Position numbers and translations under genes: made by a program
Assembly: GCA_027306955.1 (NCBI GenBank)
Contig: DAHUXX010000063.1
Location: 1-14,246 of the forward strand
Direction of reading: 5' to 3'
Source of the DNA: Acetobacteraceae bacterium
GTDB taxonomy: Bacteria; Pseudomonadota; Alphaproteobacteria; Acetobacterales; Acetobacteraceae
Length of the DNA stretch: 14,246 bases
In this document: in pieces, positions 6,388 to 14,246 of the stretch
Numbering within the stretch: position 1 is the first letter of the stretch
Layout of the letters: the number at the start of each line of letters is the position of its first letter
The notes under the pieces: generated by a model
Told to the model about the DNA's origin: nothing
The model's database searches: none
What the model saw: only the letters and a program-made list of their open reading frames with translations

Positions 6388-7113
6388 ATGAGCCAGACAG
6401 GCCGCCCTTCCGGCCGCGCCGCGGACATGCTCCGCACCGTCTCCATCGAACCCGGCTTTGCCCACCACGCGGAGGGCTCGTGCCTGATCCGCATGGGCGG
6501 CACGGAGGTGCTGTGCGCGGCGAGTGTGGAACCGCGCGTGCCGCCGTTCCTGCGCAACCAGGGGATTGGCTGGGTCACCGCCGAATACGGCATGCTGCCG
6601 CGCGCCACGCACACGCGCGGCGACCGCGAGGCGGCGCGCGGCAAGCAGTCCGGCCGCACGCAGGAGATCCAGCGCCTGATCGGGCGCAGCCTGCGCGCGG
6701 TGGTCGATCGCGCGGCGCTGGGCGAGATGATGATCACGCTCGACTGCGACGTGCTCAACGCTGACGGCGGCACGCGCTGCGCCTCCATCACCGGCGCCTG
6801 GGTGGCGCTCGCGCTCGCGCTGCGCAAGCTGCAGGGAGCAAAGATCATCAAGGCCTCGCCGATGCTGGGCCAAGTCGCGGCGGTCTCATGCGGCATCGTG
6901 GGCGGCGTGCCCGTTCTCGACCTCGACTACGCCGAGGACAGCGACGCCGACGCGGATGCCAATTTCGTGCTGACGGACACGGGCGGCATCGTCGAGATCC
7001 AGGGCACGGCAGAGAAGGCGCCGTTCACCGACGCGGAGTTCACCGCGCTGATGGACCTCGCGCGCGCCGGCACGACAAAGCTGTTCGAGTTGCAGCGCGC
7101 GGCGCTTTCCTGA
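6388..7113 (+). CDS. rph: Ribonuclease PH
   Basis: Phosphate-dependent 3'-to-5' exoribonuclease that trims the 3' ends of tRNA precursors and other stable RNAs; it works as a hexameric ring in the cytoplasm. The 241-residue protein matches the family throughout: RPSGRAADMLRTVSIE near the N-terminus (6-21), GRTQEIQRLIGRSLR (89-103) with the phosphate- and RNA-contacting Arg residues, LNADGGTR (about 123-130), and LDLDYAEDSDAD (about 178-189) with the catalytic Asp residues, followed by EIQGTAE. The start is ATG 6388; the run of C before it leaves no clear Shine-Dalgarno sequence. Its TGA shares one base with the ATG of rdgB, so the two are translationally coupled, an order common in Alphaproteobacteria. 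Confidence 0.97.
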   Translation: MSQTGRPSGRAADMLRTVSIEPGFAHHAEGSCLIRMGGTEVLCAASVEPRVPPFLRNQGIGWVTAEYGMLPRATHTRGDREAARGKQSGRTQEIQRLIGRSLRAVVDRAALGEMMITLDCDVLNADGGTRCASITGAWVALALALRKLQGAKIIKASPMLGQVAAVSCGIVGGVPVLDLDYAEDSDADADANFVLTDTGGIVEIQGTAEKAPFTDAEFTALMDLARAGTTKLFELQRAALS

Positions 7114-7712
7114 TGCGCCTCGCGCGCGGCAGCCGGCTCGTCGTCGCCACGCACAATCCCGGCAAGCTCGCGGAGATGACGGCGCTGCTCTCCCCCTACG
7201 GCATCGAGACCGTGAGCGCCGGCGCACTGGGCCTGCCCGAGCCGGAGGAGATCGCCGAGGATTTCGAAGGCAACGCGCGCCTCAAGGCGCTCGCGGCCTC
7301 ACGCGGCGCGGGCCTGCCGGCGCTCGCCGACGACAGCGGCTTCTGCGTCGCGGCGCTAGGTGGCGCGCCGGGCGTGGTGTCCGCGCGCTGGGCCGGCCCG
7401 GGCCGTGATTTCTCGCTGGCGATGGCGCGCGTCCAGAGCGAGATGGGACATGCCGCCGACCGCCGCGCCTGGTTCGTCAGCGTGCTGTGCCTCGCGCGGC
7501 CGGACGGCGAGTGCGCGTGCTTCACCGGGCGCGTGGACGGCGCCGTCTCCTTTCCGCCACGCGGCGCGCATGGTTTCGGCTACGATCCGATCTTCGTTCC
7601 AGAAGGCTCGGGCAGGACGTTCGGCGAGATGCTGCCGGAGGAGAAGGAAGCGATCAGCCACCGCTCGCGCGCGTTCCGGGCCTTCGCCGCCGCCTGCCTC
7701 AGCCTTCCCTGA
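7113..7712 (+). CDS. rdgB: dITP/XTP pyrophosphatase (RdgB/HAM1 family)
   Basis: Hydrolyses deaminated purine nucleotides (dITP, ITP, XTP) to monophosphates, keeping them out of DNA and RNA. The 199-residue protein carries every family motif: THNPGK (13-18) for the triphosphate, EDFEGNA (49-55), LADDSGFCV (71-79) with the catalytic Asp pair, GGAPGVVSARWAG just after it, FGYDPIF (about 149-155) and SHRSRA near the C-terminus. The start is fixed by the TGATG junction with rph (rph stop 7111-7113). The last 14 bases overlap the convergent ybaK-like gene tail to tail, so there is no room for a normal terminator between them. Confidence 0.97.
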   Translation: MRLARGSRLVVATHNPGKLAEMTALLSPYGIETVSAGALGLPEPEEIAEDFEGNARLKALAASRGAGLPALADDSGFCVAALGGAPGVVSARWAGPGRDFSLAMARVQSEMGHAADRRAWFVSVLCLARPDGECACFTGRVDGAVSFPPRGAHGFGYDPIFVPEGSGRTFGEMLPEEKEAISHRSRAFRAFAAACLSLP

Positions 7713-8169
7713 TATCGGCGACCGTGGCCCCGGTGATGCGCGCGAGTGTCGCGGGGTCGGTGCGGAAGACATGAGCGGGCGAGCCGGCGGCGGCCCAGAT
7801 CGCGTCGAGCACCAGCAGGTCCTGGTCGAACAGCAGGATCGGCGGCGCGATATGGCCGATCGGCGAGACGCCGCCGATGGCAAAACCCGTCGCCTCGCGC
7901 ACCCAGTCGGCGTCCGCGCGGCGGACCTTCTCGCCGATCGCCGCACTTACCTTCACGGCATCGACGCGGTTGACCCCCGAGGCGATCACGACCACGGCGC
8001 GCGAGCCTGCGCGGAAGACGATGGACTTGGCGATCTGTGCGACGGTGCAGCCGACGGCGGCGGCGGCATCGACGGCCGTGCGCGTGCCTTCCGGGAACTG
8101 CGTGATGCTGTCCGGATGGCCCGCCGCGAGGAGGGCTGCGCGCACGCGCTCAACCGAGGAACCGCTCAC
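7699..8169 (-). CDS. YbaK/EbsC-family aminoacyl-tRNA deacylase
   Basis: Predicted small cytoplasmic editing enzyme that hydrolyses mischarged aminoacyl-tRNA (YbaK acts on Cys-tRNA(Pro), ProX on Ala-tRNA(Pro)); the exact substrate is not evident. The 156-residue product spans the whole YbaK domain: an N-terminal helix (SVERVRAALLAAG), the conserved VAQIAKSIVF with the catalytic-type Lys48, ASGVNRVD (63-70), and TGFAIGGVSPIGH (94-106), the family Gly-rich loop. The GTG start at 8169 overlaps the stop of the exporter gene as GTGA, implying coupled translation. The frame stays open far upstream, but there it runs antisense to conserved exporter sequence, so this start is preferred. Confidence 0.9.
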   Translation of the reverse strand: MSGSSVERVRAALLAAGHPDSITQFPEGTRTAVDAAAAVGCTVAQIAKSIVFRAGSRAVVVIASGVNRVDAVKVSAAIGEKVRRADADWVREATGFAIGGVSPIGHIAPPILLFDQDLLVLDAIWAAAGSPAHVFRTDPATLARITGATVADIREG

Positions 8170-8774
8170 AGTTCGCGCTCCACGAAAGCGAGGCCGAAGC
8201 CGATGAAGATCGCCCCGGCGGCGCGATCGAGCCAGCGACCGGCGCGCGCATAGACCGCGGCCGCGTGCGGCGTCGTGAGCAGCAACACCACCGCGCCGTA
8301 CCAGGCGTGCGAGATCGCGACCATTTCCGCGACCGCCGCGAGACCCCCCGGCAGCGGCGCGCCACGCGGCATGACGGCGGCGACGAGCGAGCCTACCAAC
8401 AGCATGGATTTGGCATTGGACAGGCACGTAAGCAGCCCGGCGCGGAAGGCGGGGGCCGCGGTCGCGCGCGGCGACGGCAGGGGCTGGAAACTGCCGCGGA
8501 TGAGCCGAAACCCGACCCAGAAGAGCCAGGCCGCGCCGGCCAGCATCAACGCGCGGTAGAGCAACGGGGCGAACAGGAACAGCGCCTGCACCCCGAAGAA
8601 GCCGGACAGGCTCCAGGCGAGCGTGCCGAGAGCGATGCCGGCCACCGCCGCGAGGCCGGCCCGGCGCCCGCGCGCAACGGCGAGCCGCGTCACCAGCAGC
8701 GCATTCGGGCCCGGCGTGACCACCGCGACGGTCCACAGTCCGGCGACGGCGGCCAGCATTCCAAGCGGGTCCAT
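8166..8774 (-). CDS. LysE/RhtB-family amino-acid exporter
   Basis: Predicted inner-membrane efflux protein for amino acids or related metabolites (family members export lysine, threonine, homoserine or cysteine); the substrate is not determined. The 202-residue protein is of family length, with about six hydrophobic segments, the family signature TPGPNALLV (20-28) at the end of the first helix, and a small-residue-rich second helix (LAAVAGIALG). ATG 8774 is preferred: GGGGGGAT precedes it at a usual distance, and the protein then begins directly with the first helix. ATGs at 8792 and 8834 would add 6 or 20 residues and run into the hemW side. It is coupled to the deacylase gene downstream and divergent from hemW across 73 bases. 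Confidence 0.9.
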   Translation of the reverse strand: MDPLGMLAAVAGLWTVAVVTPGPNALLVTRLAVARGRRAGLAAVAGIALGTLAWSLSGFFGVQALFLFAPLLYRALMLAGAAWLFWVGFRLIRGSFQPLPSPRATAAPAFRAGLLTCLSNAKSMLLVGSLVAAVMPRGAPLPGGLAAVAEMVAISHAWYGAVVLLLTTPHAAAVYARAGRWLDRAAGAIFIGFGLAFVEREL

Positions 8775-8847
8775 CACCCATCCCCCCAACATGCCATTTT
8801 TCCGTGCCCCCTCACCTTCTGGGCAGGCACTCACTACGTTGCGGGGC

Positions 8848-9993
8848 GTGGAACCCCTCGCCCTCTATATCCACTGGCCGTTCTGCCTCGCCAAGTGCCC
8901 GTATTGCGACTTCAACTCGCATGTGCGCGAGCGCATCGACCAGGCGCGCTTCGCCGCCGCCCTGCGCGCGGAGCTGGCGTGGGAAGCGGCGCGGCTGGGC
9001 CGGCGGCGCCTCGGCTCCATCTTCTTCGGCGGCGGCACGCCGAGCCTGATGGCGCCGGAGACGGTGGCCGCCCTCATTGCCGATGCGCGGCGGCATTTCG
9101 AGGCGAGCGACGACTGCGAGATCACGCTGGAAGCAAACCCGACGAGCGTGGAGGCTGGCCGGCTGCGCGCGTTCCGGGAGGCGGGAGTGAACCGCGTCTC
9201 GCTCGGCGTGCAGAGTCTCGACGACGCGGTGCTGCGCTTCCTCGGCCGCCGCCACGACGCAGGCGAGGCGCGCGCGGCGCTGGGACTGGCGCGCGAGATC
9301 TTCCCGCGCCTTTCGTTCGACCTCATCACCGCGCGGCCAGGCCAGACGGTCGCTGCCTGGCGGGCGGAGCTGCGCGAGGCGCTGGCGCTCGCCGACGACC
9401 ACCTCTCGCTCTACCAGCTCACCATCGAACCCGGCACGGTCTTCGAGGGCATGCGCCGGCGCGGCGAACTCGCGGAGCTCGACGAGGACACTGCCGCCGC
9501 GATCTACGACGCGACGGCGGAGGAAACGGCGCGTCGCTTCATGGCGGCCTACGAGATCTCCAACCACGCGAGGCCGGGTGCCGAGAGCCGGCACAACCTC
9601 GCCTATTGGCGTTACGAGGATTACGCGGGGATCGGACCCGGAGCGCACGGGCGTGTGACCGTCGGTGGCGCGCTGCTGGCGACAAGGCGGCACCGCGCGC
9701 CCGAACCCTGGGCCGAATGGGTCGAACGGCAAGGCCACGGCACGACCGACGAGGACACGGTGGCACCGGCGACCCGGGCCCGCGAGGCGCTGCTGATGGG
9801 GCTGCGTCTGGCCGAGGGGATCGACGCGGCGCGCTTCGAGCGGCGCACCGAAAGGACATTCGCCGAGGCGCTCGACGCCACCATGCTGCACGCCGCGATC
9901 GACGAGGGCTATGTCGAGTTCGATACGACTCTGCGGGCAACCGAGAGCGGCCGGCGGCGGCTCGACGCGCTGCTGGCGGCGATCGTGCGATAA
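8848..9993 (+). CDS. hemW: Heme chaperone HemW (radical SAM, coproporphyrinogen III oxidase-like)
   Basis: HemW binds heme and delivers it to respiratory enzymes; it resembles HemN but is not a true coproporphyrinogen oxidase. The 381-residue protein has HWPFCLAKCPYC (9-20) with the CxxxCxxC iron-sulfur ligands Cys13, Cys17 and Cys20, then GGGTPS (61-66) for S-adenosylmethionine, LEANP, GVQSLDD, ARPGQT and HNLAYWRYEDYAGIGPGAHG, followed by the HemN C-terminal domain. I chose GTG 8848 because the product then begins at the family start (EPLALYIHWPF). An in-frame ATG at 8791 would add 19 residues of uncharacteristic sequence and nearly abut the exporter start. Its position beside rdgB is typical, but here two minus-strand genes separate them. 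Confidence 0.94.
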   Translation: MEPLALYIHWPFCLAKCPYCDFNSHVRERIDQARFAAALRAELAWEAARLGRRRLGSIFFGGGTPSLMAPETVAALIADARRHFEASDDCEITLEANPTSVEAGRLRAFREAGVNRVSLGVQSLDDAVLRFLGRRHDAGEARAALGLAREIFPRLSFDLITARPGQTVAAWRAELREALALADDHLSLYQLTIEPGTVFEGMRRRGELAELDEDTAAAIYDATAEETARRFMAAYEISNHARPGAESRHNLAYWRYEDYAGIGPGAHGRVTVGGALLATRRHRAPEPWAEWVERQGHGTTDEDTVAPATRAREALLMGLRLAEGIDAARFERRTERTFAEALDATMLHAAIDEGYVEFDTTLRATESGRRRLDALLAAIVR

Positions 9994-10002
9994 GGGCGGG
10001 TC

Positions 10003-10037
10003 CAACGTTCTTTCCCGGACGTTGTTTCTTGCAAGAA
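10003..10037. terminator. Candidate terminator and 12-base palindrome between hemW and the ABC operon
   Basis: CAACGT (10003-10008) pairs with ACGTTG (10019-10024) and is followed directly by TTTCTT (10025-10030), a stem-plus-T-tail for hemW. Overlapping it is a perfect palindrome, TTCTTGCAAGAA (10026-10037). The site lies in the 70-base gap between two converging genes, where terminators for both are expected. The stem is short and its loop is long (10 bases). Confidence 0.45.
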
Positions 10038-10063
10038 CGAACCATGGAGCCGAGCCGGGGCGT

Positions 10064-11535
10064 TCACCGCAGGATCGCGATCACGCTCACCAGGACCGCC
10101 GCGGCAGCGGTGGCGAAACCGACAGGCCTTCCCTGCACCGCGAACCAAGTGGTGAGCGCCCAGGCGATCCCGGCCACGGGGCCGAGCACGGCACCGCGGA
10201 ACATCTCGCCCGGCCGGTTGCCGAGATCGACCACGCGGTCCGGGATGACGCTGGCCTCGCCGATCAGCAGCGCGCCGGCAAAGGCGATCAGCATACCGGC
10301 GAGCATCGGCAGCAGCGTCGCCGGCCACCACATCCCGATCGCGACGGCCATGGGCAGCGCCAGCGTCGCCGCCCCCCCGGCGGTGGCGAGGAATTTGGCC
10401 GCGCGCACCCGCCGCCACGGCACCGGGGCGCTCGCGGCGAGCGCCGTCGCCTGGTCGCCGGCCATCGCCGTCACCATGAACAGCCGCGCGAGTTCCGAGC
10501 CGACGAAGACCGGCGTCGCCGCCATCACCGGCGCGATGATGGCGGAGCCGCTGCGCCAGGCGGCGATGGTCACCGGCAGCAGATAGACGCCCTGGTAGAG
10601 CGCGCGGCCGATCAGCCCCGGCGTGCGCCAGACCAGGCGCCATTCCTTGGTCAGCAGCGCGCGCCAGGAACCGGCGCGGAACGAGGGCGCGGAGGTGGCG
10701 CGGCGCACCACGCGACGGGCGATGTTGTCGAACCCTCCGCGCGCGAAGCGCTGCTCCACCCAGGCGGCGGCGAGTCCCGCGACGAGGAGAGATGCGCCGA
10801 CGAAGCAAAGGAGCGGCACGGCCGAACCCATCGCCGCGCGGGCGGGCCACCACGCCAGCCCGAGCAGCCCGGCGCCGTGCGGATGCAGCGCCCGCCACAA
10901 GGCCGCGCGCTCGGCGGGCGCAAGGACGGAGCGCACCTGGCTGCCGACGAAGACCGAGCCGCCGGCCAGCATCGAGAACACCATCACGATCGTGCGCATG
11001 GTGCGCAGGCCAGCGAGGTCGCGCAGCAACACGATGAGCGAGATCGAGAACGCCGCGGCGAACAGGGCAAGGGCGGCGATGACGGGGTAGATCGCCAGCG
11101 CCCCCCGCGTCACGAGCACCGCCAGCGCGTCCGCCATCGTGCCCGCCAGTACCAGCCACATCCAGCTGGCGCTGAGCGCGATCGCCGCCATGCGCGCACG
11201 CAGGATGGTTCGCAACGGCAACGGTGCCGAGGCCAGCCAGGCGAGGTCCCGCCCCTCGTAGAGCACATCGAGCGATTGCCGCAGCGCCTGCATCAGCATC
11301 AGCCCGAAGGCGTAGATGAGGCCCACGGTGGTTGCGGCGATGTAGTCCGCGCGGGTCCAGCGCAGCAGGCGCACCGATTCCACCAGGCCGAATGCCGCGA
11401 GATGCAGGAAGACAAGGAGGAGAACGACGGCGAGTGGGAAGGAGACACCGAGCCGCGCCAGCCCGCCGCGGCGCCAGGCGAGCCGCAGCTCGTGACGCAG
11501 CAGGAACCCGAGCGAGGCGCTTGGCGCCGCCTGCG

Positions 11536-11539
<4 letters not shown>
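10064..11539 (-). CDS. ABC transporter membrane subunit (ABC-2-like exporter type)
   Basis: Predicted inner-membrane partner of the ATPase encoded just upstream. The 491-residue protein has some ten to twelve strongly hydrophobic segments, for example around residues 30-54 (FPLAVVLLLVFLHLAAFG), a pair in the 120-190 region, a cytoplasmic charged part near the middle (FRAGSWRALLTKEWRLVWR), and a dense hydrophobic C-terminal third. There is no signal peptide and no binding-protein gene beside it, which suggests export or membrane remodelling, not uptake. The GTG start at 11539 overlaps the ATPase stop as GTGA, so the two are translated together. The mid-protein LLTKEWRL after a long hydrophobic half may mark an internal duplication, since each half begins with a short cytoplasmic KE/RHE-type helix (compare LLRHELRLAWRR near the N-terminus). 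The substrate is unknown. Confidence 0.82.
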
Positions 11540-12281
<742 letters not shown>

Positions 12282-12285
<4 letters not shown>

Positions 12286-13706
12286 CCCCCCGCGGACATC
12301 GAAAACGGCGGCTCGATGCCATCGGGCAGCGGGCAGCGGTACGGCGCGGATGCAAGCCGCGCCTGGTGTTCCGCCTTGGCACGCGCGAGCAGCGCCTTGT
12401 CCTTCAGCACCTCGACGGCGGTGGACGCCATCACCTTCGCGGTGTGCACCATGCCGGTGTGGGCGGCCGGCGCCTTGCCCTGCGCGGTGAGCTGCCAGGA
12501 ATGGCCCGCAGTGCCGATTGCGTAGGTGGCGCCGCGCGCCTGTACCGTCGGCACCGCCCAGGAGACGTCGCCGACATCGGTCGAGCCCACCATCTTCTCG
12601 CCCACGGCGTCGAGCGGCACGATGAGCCGGCAGAGCGGCATGTCCTTGTCCGGTTTGACACCGAAACGGCGGAAGGCGGAGGTGATGTCGTCCTCGCGCA
12701 CGGTCGCGCGGATCTGGTTGGCGAAGACTTCGTCCTCCCTGGTGAAGGGCGGCGGGCCGAGGCGCTGGAAGGCGGCGTACATCGTCTCCTCCAGCGGCTT
12801 GTTGCCAAGGAGGTTGGACATCGCGCTGACCACGTTGTGGCTCATCTTCGTCCCGGTCATCAGCGCCGCGCCCTCTGCGATCTTCACCACGCGGTCCGTG
12901 AGCGTGAAGAGCTGCGGCAGCTCCGCCGCGCGCACCAGGTAGCGCACCACCGTCTTCGCCTGCACCACGTTGGGCGCGATGCCGCCGGCGTCGAGATAGG
13001 CGGAGTGGACGCGCGCGTCCGAGGGCATGTGCTCGCGCAGGTAGTTCACGCCCACGCTCATCAGCTCCGCCGCGTCGAGTGCCGAGCGGCCGAGATGGGG
13101 CGACGCCGCGGCGTGGCTGGCGCGGCCCTCGAAGGTGAAATCGACCTGCATCACGGCAAGCGAGATCGCGGGGTTGACGCCCGCGAGCGGCGCCGGGTGC
13201 CAGGAGATGGCGATGTCCACGTCGTCGAACACACCGTCGCGCACCATGAAGGTTTTCGCGGCACCCCCTTCCTCGGCCGGGCAGCCGTAATAACGCACGC
13301 GGCCGGCAACACCGTTCTTCGCCATCCAGTCCTTCACCGCGGCGGCGGCGAGCATCGCCCCCGCGCCAAGCAGGTTATGGCCGCAGCCATGCCCGGCACC
13401 GCCCTGGGAGAGCGGTCGGTGTTCCGCGACCCCCGCCTCCTGCGACAGGCCGGGCAGCGCGTCGTACTCGCCGAGGATCGCGATCACCGGCCCACCTTCC
13501 CCTGCCTCGCCGACCACCGCGGTTGGTATGCCGGCGATGCCGGTCTGGACACGGAAGCCCTCGCGCTCGAGCTGTGCCACATGGGCGGCGAGAGAGCGCT
13601 GCTCGAGGAAATTCAGCTCCGGCGTGTCCCACACCTGGTCGGACAGCTTCGTGTAGTCGGTCCGCTTGGCCTCGACGATGTCCCAGACGGGGTCGGTGTT
13701 CTGCAT
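12282..13706 (-). CDS. M20-family amidohydrolase, AbgB-like (aminobenzoyl-glutamate hydrolase subunit B family)
   Basis: Predicted metal-dependent amidase. E. coli AbgB, with AbgA, cleaves p-aminobenzoyl-glutamate, a folate breakdown product, and this 474-residue protein is close to AbgB along its whole length as I recall it. Visible motifs: GEYDALPGLSQ (79-89), HGCGHNLLG (106-114) with the metal ligands Cys108 and His110, GCPAEEGGAAKTFMVRDGVFDDVD (141-164, with the Glu pair 145-146), SWHP (168-171), SHAAASPHLGRSALDA (197-212) from the dimerisation domain, GSTDVGDVSW and GTAGHSWQL later, and a YRCPLP tail. The ATG at 13706 has AAAGGA (complement of 13714-13719) 7 bases upstream. No abgA or abgT homologue is in view, so folate catabolite use is unproven. 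It starts 22 bases after rsmI and overlaps the ATPase gene by 4 bases. Confidence 0.92.
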
Positions 13707-13713
13707 GCGGGGT

Positions 13714-13719
13714 TCCTTT
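13714..13719 (-). promoter_or_regulatory. Ribosome binding site deciding the amidohydrolase start
   Basis: On the minus strand this reads AAAGGA, 7 bases before the ATG at 13706. The frame is open further upstream to 13961, but that extension overlaps rsmI and does not look like protein of this family, so this site fixes the start. Confidence 0.65.
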
Positions 13720-13728
13720 CCTGCGGCA

Positions 13729-14246
13729 TCATTCCCCGCCTGCGCGCGCCTGGGAAGCCCGCAGCGCGAGCGCGTAGACCTCTCGGCGCGGAAGGCCGGT
13801 CGCGGCGGCGACACGCGCCACCGCCTCCTTGAGCGAGGTCTCGGCGAGGGCGGCGCGCAGCAGCGCGTCGAGGTCATCCTCCGTGCGGACCTCGGCGGCG
13901 GCGGCGGCGACGACGAGCGTGATCTCGCCGCGCGCCTGGTTCGCCTGATAATGCGCCGCAAGCTCCGCCAGCGTGCCGCGGCGCACCTCCTCGAAATGCT
14001 TGGTCAGCTCCCGCGCCACCGCGGCCTGCCGCACGCCGAGCACGGCGGCGGCATCCGCCAGCGCCTCGGCCAGCCGATGCGGCGCCTCGTGCCAGATCAG
14101 CGTCGCCGCCAGGCCCGCGCCCTCCCAGCGGCCGATATCGGCAAAGGCGGCGCGGCGCGCGGCGGCGCGCTGCGGCAGGAAGCCGAGGAAAAGGAATGGG
14201 TGCGGCGGCAGGCCGGAGAGGGTGAGCGCCATCAGCGCCGCGTTGG
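13729..14246 (-). CDS. rsmI: 16S rRNA (cytidine-1402-2'-O)-methyltransferase RsmI, C-terminal part
   Basis: S-adenosylmethionine-dependent enzyme that 2'-O-methylates C1402 in the decoding centre of 16S rRNA. About 172 residues are visible; the N-terminal GxGxD-type part of the tetrapyrrole methylase fold lies beyond the window edge, so this is a partial gene by cropping, not truncation. Recognisable motifs: AALMALTLSGLPPHPFLFLGFLP at the edge of the window, RELTKHFEEVRRGTLAEL and RGEITLVV, then the RsmI C-terminal helical domain with SLKEAVARVA and LPRREVYALAL. The reading frame runs unbroken to the window end (NAALM before the first visible ATG). The stop at 13729 lies 22 bases before the amidohydrolase ATG, so they may share a transcript. 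Confidence 0.93.
   Translation of the reverse strand, partial: NAALMALTLSGLPPHPFLFLGFLPQRAAARRAAFADIGRWEGAGLAATLIWHEAPHRLAEALADAAAVLGVRQAAVARELTKHFEEVRRGTLAELAAHYQANQARGEITLVVAAAAAEVRTEDDLDALLRAALAETSLKEAVARVAAATGLPRREVYALALRASQARAGGE

Noticed and set aside
6888..7112. Upstream extension of rdgB into rph
   Set aside because: The frame is open but overlaps conserved RNase PH sequence; the family start and the TGATG junction place the start at 7113.
8265..10586. 773-codon open frame on the + strand spanning the exporter, hemW and the ABC membrane gene
   Set aside because: It crosses three well-supported genes in the wrong frame or strand and has low-complexity Arg/Ala/Gly composition.
13707..13961. 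N-terminal extension of the amidohydrolase
   Set aside because: It overlaps rsmI out of frame, is Arg/Ser/Pro-rich, and a good ribosome site precedes the ATG at 13706.

Overview
The window looks like chromosomal DNA of a high-GC alphaproteobacterium. GC is very high (about 70% by eye), codons end in G or C, and several gene pairs overlap by 4 bases. The order hemW / rdgB / rph next to hrcA-grpE is typical of Alphaproteobacteria. The protein sequences and the GC-rich palindromes between dnaK and dnaJ suggest Rhodospirillales, perhaps Acetobacteraceae (Roseomonas-like). That placement is inference from recalled families, not a search.

Layout. 1-188 (+): the end of a calcium/proton antiporter gene that seems damaged. 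213-6291 (-): a stress and chaperone block, read right to left: Gfo/Idh/MocA oxidoreductase, hrcA (heat-shock repressor), grpE, dnaK, dnaJ. 6388-7712 (+): rph and rdgB, coupled by a one-base stop/start overlap. 7699-8774 (-): a LysE/RhtB-type exporter followed by a YbaK-type deacylase, coupled by GTGA. 8848-9993 (+): hemW. 10064-14246 (-): the C-terminal part of rsmI, then an AbgB-like M20 amidohydrolase, an ABC ATPase and its large membrane partner. The last three are joined by ATGA and GTGA overlaps.

How the genes work together. DnaK, DnaJ and GrpE form the full Hsp70 folding cycle (ATPase chaperone, J-domain co-chaperone and nucleotide exchange factor), and HrcA is the classical repressor of such genes. 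No CIRCE operator was seen in the window. A candidate sigma-32-like promoter lies in front of dnaK. rph (tRNA 3' trimming), rdgB (clean-up of non-canonical purine NTPs) and hemW (heme chaperone) are conserved housekeeping genes. The amidohydrolase plus two-part ABC transporter is the most accessory-looking unit, and its substrate is unknown.

Nearly every base is in a gene; no gene-free stretch reaches 300 bases. I saw no tRNA, rRNA, CRISPR array, insertion sequence or integrase. No obviously new multi-gene system is present. The best leads are the rearranged antiporter remnant, the palindrome cluster between dnaK and dnaJ, the oxidoreductase heading the chaperone block, and the amidohydrolase-ABC operon.
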